Assembly (NCBI GenBank): GCA_025350865.1 | Contig: JANXWZ010000004.1 | Location: forward strand, 1 to 54,007 | From: Rhodanobacteraceae bacterium | GTDB taxonomy: Bacteria > Acidobacteriota > Terriglobia > Terriglobales > Acidobacteriaceae | Length of the DNA: 54,007 nucleotides | Reading direction: 5' to 3' | Shown: positions 1 to 9,700 of the stretch, piece by piece | Numbering within the stretch: the first letter of the stretch is position 1 | Layout: the number at the start of each line of letters is the position of its first letter | Translations under genes and position numbers: made by a program | The notes under the pieces: generated by a model | What the model saw: only the letters and a program-made list of their open reading frames with translations | Databases searched by the model: none | Told to the model about the DNA's origin: nothing

Positions 1-1177
1 TCAGCAGGACGAGTTCCAGGCAAAATGCCGGACCCATGGCGGCGAGGATCGAGTAGGTGCCGGGTTTGCCGGGATGGTTCTTGAGGGTATCTTCGAGGAC
101 GCAAAGGACGGAGGCGGCGGAGAGGTTGCCTACCTCGCGGAGGGACTTCCAGCTGAGGGCGAGCGCGTCCTTGGGCAGGGAGAGCGCCTGCTCGGTGGCT
201 TCGAGGACCTTGGGGCCGCCGGAGTGGAAGACCCAGGATGAGATGTCGGCCAACGTCAGGTTTTGCTCGGCGAGGAAGCTGTCGACATCACCTTTGAGAT
301 TTTCGAGGACAATCTTCGGCACGTCGGGAGAGAGCACGATGCGGAAGCCGGTGTCGCGGATATCCCAGCCCATGACGTACTCGGTGTGGCGATAGAAGGT
401 GCTGCGGGTGGCGAGGATTTTGGGCATTGCCAAAGCGGGAAAAGCAGGTCCTCCGCCATCCCACCCCCGCGAACCAGGAACGTTCGCCGGGGACCTCGGT
501 CCGGCGAAGGATGACACCGTTTCTTGTTCGCTGCCTTCGGCGACGGATGACAATTTTTGTGTGGGGATGACGGCTTCGGCGCCAGCCAGGACTACGGCGG
601 CGCAGCCATCGCCGAAGAGGCCCGTAGAGATGAGGTTGGCGACGGACTGGTCGTCGTCCTGCCATGTGAGCGAGCAGAGCTCGACTGAGAGCAGTAGAGC
701 GAATTGTTTGGGGTAGGCGCGGAGATAGTCGGAGGCGCGAGCGATTCCGGCGGCGCCGGCGACGCAGCCGAGGCCAAAGATGGGCGTGCGCTTGACGTGG
801 GTCGGGAACGGCATGCGGTTGATCAGGCGGGCGTCGATGGTAGGCGAGGCGATGCCGGTGACCGACGCGAAGAAGATGGCGGAGATGTCGGCCGGGGTAA
901 GGCCGAGGGGTTCCAGCGCGCGAGTTATGGCGGTCTCGCCGAGGGAGACGGCGGCTTCGATCCAATGGTCGTTGGTCTGTTTGAAGCCGTTGAGCTTCGG
1001 GTACTCGTCGAGCGGCAGAACGAAGTAGCGGGTGTCCACACCGCAGTTCGCGTGCAGGCGAGTGAGGAGGCGGGGTTCGGGGAGTTTGTCGCCCCAGCGT
1101 TCGACTAGGGTTTGGGAGACTTCAGCCTGGGTGAATCGATAGGGAGGGAAAGCTGTGCCGACTGAAGCGATTTGCAT
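1..1177 (-). CDS. Type III polyketide synthase (chalcone/stilbene synthase family), 3' end cut by window edge
   Basis: The reading frame opens with ATG at 1177 and stays open to base 1, so only a short C-terminal tail is missing (about 392 residues visible). The active-site cysteine is in GLGCVAGAAG (Cys138). A histidine sits in VFHSGGPK and an asparagine in GNLSAASV, giving the Cys-His-Asn triad of type III PKS enzymes. These are homodimeric cytosolic enzymes that extend an acyl-CoA starter with malonyl-CoA; the product here cannot be predicted. Residues about 208-243 are encoded by an in-frame composite palindromic repeat (separate entry), an unusual insertion for this family. The gene diverges from the mscS-like gene across a 131-bp intergenic region. 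Family assignment is firm; substrate is unknown. Confidence 0.9.
   Translation of the reverse strand, partial: MQIASVGTAFPPYRFTQAEVSQTLVERWGDKLPEPRLLTRLHANCGVDTRYFVLPLDEYPKLNGFKQTNDHWIEAAVSLGETAITRALEPLGLTPADISAIFFASVTGIASPTIDARLINRMPFPTHVKRTPIFGLGCVAGAAGIARASDYLRAYPKQFALLLSVELCSLTWQDDDQSVANLISTGLFGDGCAAVVLAGAEAVIPTQKLSSVAEGSEQETVSSFAGPRSPANVPGSRGWDGGGPAFPALAMPKILATRSTFYRHTEYVMGWDIRDTGFRIVLSPDVPKIVLENLKGDVDSFLAEQNLTLADISSWVFHSGGPKVLEATEQALSLPKDALALSWKSLREVGNLSAASVLCVLEDTLKNHPGKPGTYSILAAMGPAFCLELVLL
452..554 (-). repeat. Composite palindromic repeat inside the PKS gene
   Basis: Two repeat modules lie side by side and are translated in frame. Bases 452-514 match the family seen at 6678-6756, with stem GCGAAC, loop CAGGAAC and stem GTTCGC. 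Bases about 519-554 resemble the ATTCTtcgct..GGATGAC type repeat. The stem pairs differ from those of the 6678 copy (GTGAGC/GCTCAC) but keep pairing, so the structure is conserved. Confidence 0.7.
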
Positions 1178-1308
1178 TGCGTCCTTTTGTCCTGCGGCGG
1201 AACGATTTTTGTCTTCGACCAGTTTAGATGCAATCGGTGCGGGCCTGCGAATTGGAATGTTTGCTTGGTAGGGCTTCGCATCGTCCGGGGAAACGAGTCT
1301 AATGGGAG

Positions 1309-3099
1309 TTGGGGGTAAGCGGATTGAAAGAGTTGCGACGGCTGTGGGTGTTGATTCCGGCGATTCTGCTGGTGGTTTTGCTGACGGTCCTCTATTGGAC
1401 GCGCGGGACGATGGAGCAGCTTTCGTTCCTGCGGAATGGAACCGGCGGGGAGGCGGTGCTGGTAGATCAGCGTCCCTACCAGACTGCGGAGACCCTGGCC
1501 GCGATGGCGACGTCGGCCGAGGAGCAAAAGCTCGCGCAGGATGCGCTGCATCTGGCAGACCACGAAGTCGACCAGGCGTTCGCGATGGCGCTGCGGAAGG
1601 CCAGCCTACAGCAGCAAAGCGTCGCCACTCCTGAGGCGAAGGCGCTGGCCGAAAATGTTGAGGAACTGAAGCAGACGGTGAAGGAGGATCAGGCGCAGGT
1701 GGAGTCGCTGACGGCGGCGGCGAAAGCCTCCAGCCAGGATTCCAGCGAGGGGGACGACCTGGATGTGGCGAAGGCGCAGCTCCAGTTGGATACGGATGAA
1801 CTGACGGAAGCCACGGTCGACCTGGCGGAGGCAAGCGGGGATAAACGCGGGCAGATCCAGCAGGAACTTGCGGCGCGGGAACTCGAGATGAAGAAGGTGG
1901 AATCAGGCGGTGCGAAGAAATCGACTGCGGTGACTGCGGTGGAGAGGCACGAGACGTTGTGGGAGCGAGCTTCAGCTTGGTTTGAGCAGAGGAGCCGCGC
2001 GAAGCTGATCGAGGAGGCTCGTAAGCAATCGTTGGCGAATGCGAAATCGCTGATGGACCAACACGGCGCGCTGGAAAAAGAAGTTGGCGCGAACGGGACG
2101 CAGATCAAGACGACTGCGGGCGCTGGTCGCGTGAAGATGCTCCAGACGATGGCTTCGCAACGTCGAATGATGAGCATTCTGGACGACGAGGGGGACACGG
2201 AGCAACAGCTCGCCAAGGTATATGGCGAGTGGGAGCAGCAAGTTTGGTTGCAGCACCGCATCCTCGGCTACCTGGTGCTGGAGTCGCTGGCGTGGGTCGT
2301 GTTTTTGGTGCTGGCGATCGCACTGATTGGTGTTGCCGGCAGGATCGTGGTCGGCCGGGTGGCCACCGAGGCCAGACAGGCGCTGACGTTGCAGACGATC
2401 CTGACCCTGAGTCTGCAGGTGATTGGGGTGATCGCTGTAATGCTGGTGGTGTGGGGTGTACCGCAGCAGATGCCGACGATCCTGGGGCTGGCCACCGCAG
2501 GTCTGACGGTGGTGTTTCAGGACTTCATCCTGGCGTTCTTCGGGTGGTTTGTGCTGATGGGGCGCAATGGCGTCCGCGTGAGCGACTGGGTGGAGATCAA
2601 CGGTGTGGGCGGCGAGGTGGCGGAGATTGGGCTGTTCCGGACGGTGTTGCTCGAAACCGGGAACTGGACGGCAAGCGGTCACCCTACGGGGCGGCGTGTG
2701 ACGTTTACCAACAGCTTCGCGATCCGCGGGCAGTACTTCAACTTCACCACGCACGGGCAATGGATGTGGGACGAGATCAAGCTGAATGTACCCGCGACGG
2801 CGGGTGCCTACGAGTTGATCAAGAAGATGCAGCTCGCGGTGGAGCATGAGACGACGCAAGACACCCAGCAGGCGGAACTGGAGTGGCGCAAGGCGACCCA
2901 TGATGCCGGGCTAAGGGAGTTCAGCGCGAAGCCGACGGTTGACCTGCGGCCAGCGGCTTCGGGGGTGGATGTGATCGTGCGGTTTGTGACGCGGGCGGCG
3001 GATCGGTTCGGGTTGCGGAAGAGGATTTTTGAGGCGATGCTGGGGCTGATGGAGGGGACGGAGCGGCCGGCGTTGGAGCCTGGTGATACGAAGGCGTGA
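1309..3099 (+). CDS. Mechanosensitive ion channel, MscS family, with long N-terminal coiled-coil region
   Basis: The protein has about 596 residues. An N-terminal membrane helix (about 13-33) is followed by a long Glu/Lys/Ala-rich helical region (about 60-320, probably periplasmic). Then come a cluster of membrane helices (about 325-430) and the MscS beta domain (DWVEINGVGGEVAEIGLFRT). The last helix, rich in Gly and Ala before the DFILAFFGWF segment, fits the pore-lining helix. Such channels open on membrane tension and release solutes. No ATG is available in frame: TTG at 1309 or TTG at 1324 (GGGGG at 1311-1315 as ribosome site) are the candidates, and 1324 has the better spacing. It converges with the SpoIID-like gene, leaving 9 bp between stops. 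Confidence 0.85.
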   Translation: MGVSGLKELRRLWVLIPAILLVVLLTVLYWTRGTMEQLSFLRNGTGGEAVLVDQRPYQTAETLAAMATSAEEQKLAQDALHLADHEVDQAFAMALRKASLQQQSVATPEAKALAENVEELKQTVKEDQAQVESLTAAAKASSQDSSEGDDLDVAKAQLQLDTDELTEATVDLAEASGDKRGQIQQELAARELEMKKVESGGAKKSTAVTAVERHETLWERASAWFEQRSRAKLIEEARKQSLANAKSLMDQHGALEKEVGANGTQIKTTAGAGRVKMLQTMASQRRMMSILDDEGDTEQQLAKVYGEWEQQVWLQHRILGYLVLESLAWVVFLVLAIALIGVAGRIVVGRVATEARQALTLQTILTLSLQVIGVIAVMLVVWGVPQQMPTILGLATAGLTVVFQDFILAFFGWFVLMGRNGVRVSDWVEINGVGGEVAEIGLFRTVLLETGNWTASGHPTGRRVTFTNSFAIRGQYFNFTTHGQWMWDEIKLNVPATAGAYELIKKMQLAVEHETTQDTQQAELEWRKATHDAGLREFSAKPTVDLRPAASGVDVIVRFVTRAADRFGLRKRIFEAMLGLMEGTERPALEPGDTKA

Positions 3100-3108
3100 T
3101 CTGACAGC

Positions 3109-4044
3109 TTAAGGCAGGGTTGAGAGGGTTGTGTTGGGGTAGTAGTGGGCGAGGATCTGGGTGAAGGTTTGGCCGCGGCGGGCGAGGTCGGCGGCACCTA
3201 GCTGGCAGAGGCCCAGACCGTGGCCGGTGGAGGGCTCGTGGTGGTGGCGGCAGTAGTCGCAGCGGACTGCGTAGAAGGGGTAGCGGGTGGGGTTGGTGGG
3301 GTTGAGGGCGCGGGTCTGTCCGCCGCAACTGCGCGAGTAGCTGGCGGCTACGAGGCTGGATGAGCCATTCCAGGTGAGGACGACGTTGCGCGTTGCCCGG
3401 GTGGCGATGGATGCTGCGCTGGTGGGTGCGGGGGGCGAGCGCAGGAACTGGCAGTGGGTGGTGTCGCAGGCGTCGAATGCGGCGTGGGCATGGGAGTTCG
3501 CGATCAGGTACGAGCGCGAGGCGATGGCCTGCGCCTTGAGAGCTTCGAGCGGCGCGCCGGGTGGGGATTCGGCGGCGACGATGGAGGCAACGGCGAGTTC
3601 GGTGTCCATCGCGACGACGGGGATGAGGACGCCGTTGCGCACTGTCACGGTGAGGGCTCCGCGATAGAGGCGGCTAAGTTTGTTGGGGACGCTGAGGGTG
3701 AAGGTGTCGGAGGAGAGTGTGAGGGTATGGGCGGGGGTTTCGTCGACTTCGAGGCCGGACGCGATCGTGCGGATGGTGGCGGCGTGATGCGCGTCGAGAA
3801 TGCGGGGGGAGCCGTCGAGGAGGAGGGTGATGGGATGGTCGGCGGTGAGGGTGAGGGTCTTTGGGTGGAAGAGGGAGAGGACGCCGATGCGGACGGTGGC
3901 GGGCTCGCGGGGGAGCTGGGCGTGGGCGGTGGAGAGGAGGGAGAGTAAAACAAAGACGGTTCGCGTCGCGAATACCCACTCATCGCGAAGAACAGGTGCG
4001 CGATGAATGGGGCACCCTGAGAGTTGTGGGGGGCTACTGGGCAT
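3109..4044 (-). CDS. SpoIID/LytB-like protein, exported
   Basis: The 311-residue protein has a signal peptide whose hydrophobic core is about residues 28-41 (cleavage near AHAQ). The SpoIID domain follows: VVAMDTELAVASIVAAESPPGAPLEALKA, split here as the VAAES segment with Glu159 at the family's catalytic position, then AQAIASRSYL, a CGGQT segment and GHGLGLCQLGA. SpoIID enzymes cleave glycan strands in peptidoglycan; in a non-sporulating organism the role is probably wall remodelling. ATG at 4044 overlaps the upstream stop by 11 nt. No other start lies before the signal peptide, so residues about 10-24 (GCPIHRA..DEW) are read from a palindromic repeat. It is the last gene of the six-gene operon. 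Confidence 0.85.
   Translation of the reverse strand: MPSSPPQLSGCPIHRAPVLRDEWVFATRTVFVLLSLLSTAHAQLPREPATVRIGVLSLFHPKTLTLTADHPITLLLDGSPRILDAHHAATIRTIASGLEVDETPAHTLTLSSDTFTLSVPNKLSRLYRGALTVTVRNGVLIPVVAMDTELAVASIVAAESPPGAPLEALKAQAIASRSYLIANSHAHAAFDACDTTHCQFLRSPPAPTSAASIATRATRNVVLTWNGSSSLVAASYSRSCGGQTRALNPTNPTRYPFYAVRCDYCRHHHEPSTGHGLGLCQLGAADLARRGQTFTQILAHYYPNTTLSTLP
3975..4017. repeat. GGGTGCCCCAT-type palindromic repeat in the SpoIID-like leader
   Basis: On the plus strand CCCACT is followed by stem CATCGCG, loop AAGAACAGGTG, stem CGCGATG and GAATGGGGCACCC. The element is read in the minus strand as codons for GCPIHRAPVLRDEW. Same ends and AAGAAC loop as the copy at 4824. Confidence 0.8.
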
Positions 4045-4882
4045 GGAGGGTTTCCAGCTGGGTGAGGATGGGGCCGGCGGCGGCGGCGGTCATGGCTCCG
4101 GTGGTGGCTCGCTTGCGGACGAGGATGAGCAGCGTGGGGTGGGCGGCGGGGACGGCGACGACGACGAGGCCGTCGCCTGAGGCTTTGCAGTGCGAGTCGA
4201 TGCAGGGAGCGGTGCCGGTTTTGGCGAGGACTCCGCCAGGATGTAGACCGGTGCGGTTGGCGGTGCCGTAACGGGCGGAGTTGCGCATACCGTCGAGGAT
4301 CGGTGCGGGTGTGGGTGCGGTCAAGAGCGCGGCGTAGGCTTGCGCGAGGGCATCGGGGGTGATGCGCCAGTCGGGGGTGAGGCCGATGAGGGTCTCGGGT
4401 CTGACATTTGGAGGCGGCGGGAGGAAGGGGATGTCGGCGGGCGGAAGGTTCGGGGCGAGGGCAAGGAAGTAGGCGTTGCAGGATTGCGCGATGGCTTCCG
4501 AGAGGGTTAGGGAGCCGTGGCCGAGGGGTTTCCAGCAGCGGTCGGGCTTGCCGTGGCAGACCATGGTGGGGGCGGGGTGAGACTTCAGGTATGCCGCGGC
4601 GAGGAAGGGTTTCAGGAGGGAGCCGACGGGGATGGGAGATTCGGAATGGAAGGTGTTGGCTAGGGTTTCGTGGGTGCGGAGGTCGAGGACGAGGACTTCG
4701 AGGTTGGGAGTTCGGGCGGCGATGGCGGTCTGGATGGATTGGGCGTAGAGAGAGGTCTGGGCCGACGCGGAACCAACAAACAAGGTGCTTAAGAACAATG
4801 CGGCGAGCATCGAGAGCTTACGTCCCACCTCCGCAAGAACGCGGAGATGTGGCACCCGGACATTCGTGCGAGTTATTGCCAT
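4034..4882 (-). CDS. Penicillin-binding transpeptidase-like protein (SxxK, SxN, KTG motifs), exported
   Basis: The 282-residue protein carries the three serine-acyltransferase motifs of penicillin-binding proteins and beta-lactamases: SLLK (Ser88, Lys91), SCN (Ser134-Asn136) and KTGTA (Lys221). It is short, essentially a lone catalytic domain without the N-terminal pedestal of class B PBPs, so transpeptidase, carboxypeptidase or a regulatory role are all possible. A signal peptide core lies at about residues 25-40, ending ASAQ. The start at 4882 overlaps the upstream stop by 10 nt; residues 9-21 come from a palindromic repeat. An internal ATG at residue 25 is an alternative start that would leave most of the repeat untranslated. 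Confidence 0.8.
   Translation of the reverse strand: MAITRTNVRVPHLRVLAEVGRKLSMLAALFLSTLFVGSASAQTSLYAQSIQTAIAARTPNLEVLVLDLRTHETLANTFHSESPIPVGSLLKPFLAAAYLKSHPAPTMVCHGKPDRCWKPLGHGSLTLSEAIAQSCNAYFLALAPNLPPADIPFLPPPPNVRPETLIGLTPDWRITPDALAQAYAALLTAPTPAPILDGMRNSARYGTANRTGLHPGGVLAKTGTAPCIDSHCKASGDGLVVVAVPAAHPTLLILVRKRATTGAMTAAAAGPILTQLETLHAQ
4824..4857. repeat. Palindromic repeat in the transpeptidase-like leader
   Basis: On the plus strand: CCCAC, stem CTCCGC, loop AAGAAC, stem GCGGAG, then ATGTGGCACCC. It shares ends and loop with the 3975 copy, while the stem sequence is different but still pairs. Confidence 0.75.
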
Positions 4883-6798
4883 CGGTAGGTTACGGTTTGG
4901 CGGAGGGTTGAGCCGTCGCGGCGTTCGGTGATGTGTTCGGAGGTGAGGGCGGCCAAGGAGTCGGAGAGGGAGCGAAGGTTGCCGGAGAAGAAGGTCGGCG
5001 TGGCGGTGACGTTGGTTCCGGTGGTGTCTGGCTGCGTGGGGCGCAGGTTGGTGCCGTCGACAAGAGCGCTGAGCCGGGCGAAGGGCGCGCGCTGACTGGT
5101 GTGGTTGAAGCCGGCGATCAGGGTCGCGGGCGGGGCGGGGAGTGCGGGGCGTGCAGCGTTGCGGAGAAGAGCCAGGAGGACGTCACGGTCGTCGCTGACG
5201 AGGCACAGTTTTCCGGACGTGGCGAAGTAGAGCGGCTTGGGGCCGGTGAGCGCATAGATGGTTTGTCCGGCACTGGTGTCGGCGCGGAACTCGATGCCGA
5301 GATTGGCGGCCGTGAGATTGCCGCGCAGGCTCTGCTGCAGCGCGGATTGGAAGGTCTGCGGGTTCCATGGGGAGGTGGCTTGCAGCACGACGGCCGAGCG
5401 AATGGGGACCCACAGTTGAGCTGCGGTCGCGGGGGCCTGTGCGGTTGAGTAGGTGAGCATGGCCTCGAGGCCGGCGGCGTTCAGGGTGTCGGCGAGTGCG
5501 CGATTGGATGCGGTCTGGCTGACTGGGGCGGGTGTATCGATGCGGGTTTCGAGGTCGCTTGTGGACCCGGATTGTGCGACCTCGAGCGTAGGGTCGGGGG
5601 CACTCGTTTCGGCGACCGGAGTAAAGGCGATTCGGCCCAGAAGCTTGTCGGAAAGGGCGTCGACGGCTGCTTCGGAGTCGTGTGGGGCGGTAGCCCGGAA
5701 GACGCCTGCGTTCGGGGCCAGTGAGGCCAGCGTGGCAAGGTCGATTTGATCGGCAGTGTCGTCCGGAGCGTTGAGCAACAAGGCGCGCTCCTCGCGGAAT
5801 TGGCTCTTTTCGAGGTACAGGTCGGAGACGGCGGTGCGGTACTGGTTCATTTGCGTGACGTTGCGCTGAATCCAGTAGGTGCGAAAGGCGGGCAGCGGGA
5901 CGAGACGCTGGAGGTTGAGAACCATGTGCAGTTCGGGTGCGACGGTTCCGCGGGGCGAGGCTGCAGCCGCTTCGGCATACCAGGGTTCGGTTGCGAGTGA
6001 AGCTGCGTTGGCTGCGGGGTGAACGAGCGCGAGGGCGTTGGCGATGAGGTCTTCGCGGGTGGCGAGGAGGAGCAGGTCGCCACCCGGATCGGGCACCTGC
6101 GCGAAGGCTACGGTGCGGGCTTTGCCTTGCGCGGATTGCGCCTGCTCCTCGGCGGCTGCGGCGGGGCCGTCGGTGGATTTGCGGAGATAGAAGGTCATTC
6201 CTCCGGACTGGCGCGCGGTCCAGTGGGCGCGGTCCTTGAGCAAGGCAATGTTCCGGGATTGGGCGGAGGAGATCCGGGTGATGTAGAGGAATTCGAGATT
6301 GCCGACGTCGTACCAGGCGAAGATGCTCTGCTTGCCTGCGACCTGGGTGAGGAAGTCGCCGTCGATGCTGGGGTTGGCGTTGCTGGGTGAGGTGGCTGCG
6401 GCTTCGAACTCGGCGCGGGCGTCGTTGAGCCGGCCGAAGAGGCGGGAGTTGGAGAAGACGCTGTAGTTGTCGGAGGCGAGCCAGGACTTTTGTTCGGGGG
6501 AGGCGTTCCATTGATGAAGGAGCGCGGCGAAGTCGGGGGATTGGATGGTGAGGAGCGCGCCCTGGGGGAGCAGGGCGGCCATGCTGGGCGCTGCGGAGCG
6601 TGGAGCGGCCGCTTGATAGATGGCTACGGCGGAGGCGGTGAGCAGTATAGCGACGGTGAGGAAGACACCACGCCTAACCCACTCACCCCACCCCAGTGAG
6701 CCAAGAACGCTCACCGGGGACCCCGGATCGCGATGGGACTGAGATGAATGGGGCACGGATTTGTCTTCGGATTGATGACGGCTAGGGCTGAAGTTCAT
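4873..6798 (-). CDS. Membrane-anchored or exported DUF3352-like protein
   Basis: 641 residues. After an unusual 43-residue leader there is one hydrophobic helix (about 44-66). The body resembles DUF3352-type proteins: LLPQGALLTIQSPDFAALL near residue 80, a central region of paired alpha/beta segments and a final SLAALTSEHITERRDGSTL segment. The family's function is not known. ATG at 6798 overlaps the TPR gene stop as ATGA with GGAGG just upstream. Leader residues about 14-42 (VPHSSQSHRDPGSP.. to EWV) are encoded by a palindromic repeat. The family call is a resemblance, not a certain match. Confidence 0.65.
   Translation of the reverse strand: MNFSPSRHQSEDKSVPHSSQSHRDPGSPVSVLGSLGWGEWVRRGVFLTVAILLTASAVAIYQAAAPRSAAPSMAALLPQGALLTIQSPDFAALLHQWNASPEQKSWLASDNYSVFSNSRLFGRLNDARAEFEAAATSPSNANPSIDGDFLTQVAGKQSIFAWYDVGNLEFLYITRISSAQSRNIALLKDRAHWTARQSGGMTFYLRKSTDGPAAAAEEQAQSAQGKARTVAFAQVPDPGGDLLLLATREDLIANALALVHPAANAASLATEPWYAEAAAASPRGTVAPELHMVLNLQRLVPLPAFRTYWIQRNVTQMNQYRTAVSDLYLEKSQFREERALLLNAPDDTADQIDLATLASLAPNAGVFRATAPHDSEAAVDALSDKLLGRIAFTPVAETSAPDPTLEVAQSGSTSDLETRIDTPAPVSQTASNRALADTLNAAGLEAMLTYSTAQAPATAAQLWVPIRSAVVLQATSPWNPQTFQSALQQSLRGNLTAANLGIEFRADTSAGQTIYALTGPKPLYFATSGKLCLVSDDRDVLLALLRNAARPALPAPPATLIAGFNHTSQRAPFARLSALVDGTNLRPTQPDTTGTNVTATPTFFSGNLRSLSDSLAALTSEHITERRDGSTLRQTVTYRWQ
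6678..6756. repeat. Long-form palindromic repeat in the DUF3352-like leader
   Basis: On the plus strand it starts CCCACTCACCCC, has stem GTGAGC, loop CAAGAAC, stem GCTCAC, then CGGGGACCCCGG, and ends ATGAATGGGGCAC. It combines the short-form ends with the module that is also inserted in the PKS gene. Confidence 0.75.
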
Positions 6799-9700
6799 GG
6801 GGCCTCCGCGCGGGTCTGGTCGGCTAATGTGAGGCGCGGCCGGACCTGGTTGGGTTGGTCGAGATCGGCGGGGATGAGCGGGCGGCGTTGGGCGTTCTTT
6901 TGCTCGAGCGCGAGGGCGGCTTTGAAGTCGGCGAGGCGCTTGACGACGACTGGGTCAGGCTTTGGGTTCTGGGCGTCGAGGTTAACGGCTAGCTTGTCGT
7001 AGAAGAGCGACTGGGCGGAGTTGTGTACGCGGTTGTAAGCGGAGGCAAGCAACACGGCGAGCCGGATCTGGGTGGGGCGGTCGAGCGTGGAAGTGGTTGC
7101 CGAGGGGAAGGTCGTCGGGTCGGGCCCATTGTTGTATGTCGCGGTGGAGTCGTCGACATCGGACGGGGTTTCGGCGTCGTTCGCGACTTCGTCCGGGACC
7201 GCCCGCTGGATGGCGTCGCTGGAGATTCCGGCGTAGATGGCGAGCGTTTCGGACGCGCTGCCGGCGGCGGTCATGGTGAGCAGGAGGTCGAGGCGGGCGC
7301 GGTCTGCGGCTGGGCCATTGGGAGCGATGGCTATGGCTTCGCGGAGGAGTGCGATACGGTCGGGCTTGGTTGTGGCCGTTGATGCAGCGGCCGCGTCACG
7401 TGCTGCTGCGAAGTAGGGCTGGCGTGCGGGGCCAGGCGTTGGCTGCGGGCTGGAGGCAAGCAGTGTTAGTTCACCACTGCCGAGGTCTGCGGCGGTTGAT
7501 GCTGGGGCGATGGATGCCAGGTCCTTCGCCGCCCGCAGGCGGGTTTCGTAAGGCGCGAGCGTGTCTTTGGCGAGGGAGTTCAGCGCGGTGGCACCCGATG
7601 CTTGAGCCTGCGACTTGATCTGCGCTTCGGCGAGACGCAGGCGGTATGAGGGGTTCCAAGGAACGGACTGCACAAGCGCGGTGAGGAAGGGGATGGCTTC
7701 GGAGTAGTGTTGGGTGGATTCAAGGAGGTTCGCGGCGTAGTCGGTGTTGGCGTAGAGATTGAGCGGCTCGTTTGGATTGTGGAACTTGATGTTGACGGGG
7801 CTCTCGACAAGGTAGCGGTCGTCCGGATCGGTGCTTGTGCTGCTCATCGGATAGCTGACCGTACCGTTTTCGTAACTGGAAGTGGGTTGGAGGGTGAGGC
7901 GATGCAGCAGGTCAAGCGCGCCGGGAAGGTCGCTGGTGGCGATGCGCGCCTGCGCCAGCGACAGGAAATCGGTGGGGACGAGGGCGTGATTCAACTGCTT
8001 GCGCTCGAAGATAAATTCTTCCAGCGGGCGGATGGCGGCGACGTCAGGCTTGTATTGGCCATCCGGCTTGCGAAGCCGATACAGCGCGGCGTCGAAGTTG
8101 GGTTGTGAGGGAACATCCTCTGGCTGATTGCGCCATGTCGCGAGGAGCGCAGACAGGCGTCCGCTTCGCACCGCGAGGATGATGCGGAACATGTCGCCGG
8201 ATTTGCCCGCGAATTCGGGGTCGGCATCGAAGAGGCCCTGGGCACGCGCGATGTCGTTGCGGCTGAGATAGAGCTCTGCCAGTTGGGACCGGTACCAGTA
8301 GGGACCGGGTGTTGACTGCGTGTCCTGTCTGGGCTGATTGCGGGTGCGTTCGAGCTGAGCGAGGAGGAGCGGCTCACGCGATGCAGCATCGAGCCATCGC
8401 GCATTGCGGAGGTCTTCCAACACAAGGTTTGGATCAGGGGCGAAGCTGGATGCGGCCAGGATGAATGCGGCGCCGTCGGCGTGGGTCGGGGAGGCCTCGT
8501 AGATGGCCTGGAGCAACTCGTTCGAGCGATAGTTGCCGTTGGTCTTGAAGTACGGGCGCAGGACGGCTTCGACTTCAGGGCGAAAGGCGAGAAAGAGCTT
8601 GCGATCCGCAAAGTGTTGCGTAATGGATTTGAAGGTAGAGAAGAAGGTTTCGCCGGTCTGGCGCCTGGCTATCAAGGTGAGCGCGGTGCGCCAGTGGGCG
8701 AGGGCGTCGTTGTGGCGATTGGCGCGGTAAAGGACGAGGGCGTACTCGTCGTGGACTGCGGGGTTGTTGGGTGCGAGCTCGAGGGCGTGGTCGTACTCGA
8801 CTACGGAAGCCGCAAGGTTGTTGGCGTCGGCGTAGCTTCGCGCGAGCTGCAGGTAGGCGGCGACGGCGGATGGGGCACGTTCGAGTTCGGCGCGGAGAAA
8901 GTCTTCGGAGTCGGGCAGGGCTGGAGCCTTGGGAACGGTTGCGAGGAAGATGCCGAAGCGGCTGGCGTAGAAGAACCATTTGTCACCGGTGAGTTGCTGG
9001 TCTGGGTTGGCGGGCTTGCTGAGCCGGGCGGCGATGGTGTCGTCGAAGCGCAGGGATTGCGTGAAGTAAGGCAGCGAGGCTGCGGCGCCAGTCGTGGTTG
9101 GGCTGGCGAAATTCGTGAGGACAAGCGAGGAGGTCGCTGATCCCCATACGGATGGCAGCTTGCGGGCTCGGTTGCCGATGGCAGCGAGGGCCTGCGGCTG
9201 CGTGGCGTGGGCGACGGCGTAGTTGGCGGCGGCATCGGCTAGGCTATCGTCTGCGGTGCCTGCGAGGGCGACGAGGGCTGCGCGGTCGTGGCGCAGGAGG
9301 AGGTCGAGATAGCGGTCGCGGAGACTGGCATCTTTGGCGAGAACCAGGGGCCGCGTGAGTCGCATCTCGGCGGTTTCATCGCCTGCATCGCGATAGGCTT
9401 CGGCAGCGGCACGGAGGATCTCTTTGCGTGCGTTGGGTGCGAGCCGTGCTGCGTAGAGTTCAAGTGTGTTGCCGAGTTCGGCATGCTTGAGGCGGCGGCG
9501 TTCCAGAGCTTCGTAGGCGGTGGGGTCCTGTGGCAGTGCGGCGTTGAGGAGTTGCTGCTTGCGCCACTCGGCTTCTACTTCGGCGAGGCCGGCAGACGAT
9601 GCGGCGAGCACGGCTGTGGAGGGGTCGGTGGCGTGGAGCTTGTCGAGCGTCTGCGCGTAGGCCTGCTTCTGCTCAGGTGTGTCGTAGGTTTGGACGACTT

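Noticed and set aside
288..965. Arg-rich minus-strand ORF inside the PKS gene
   Set aside because: Out-of-frame shadow of the PKS with the Arg/Pro bias typical of wrong frames in high-G+C DNA. The same holds for long antisense frames in the TPR, GMC, trpE and FG-GAP genes.
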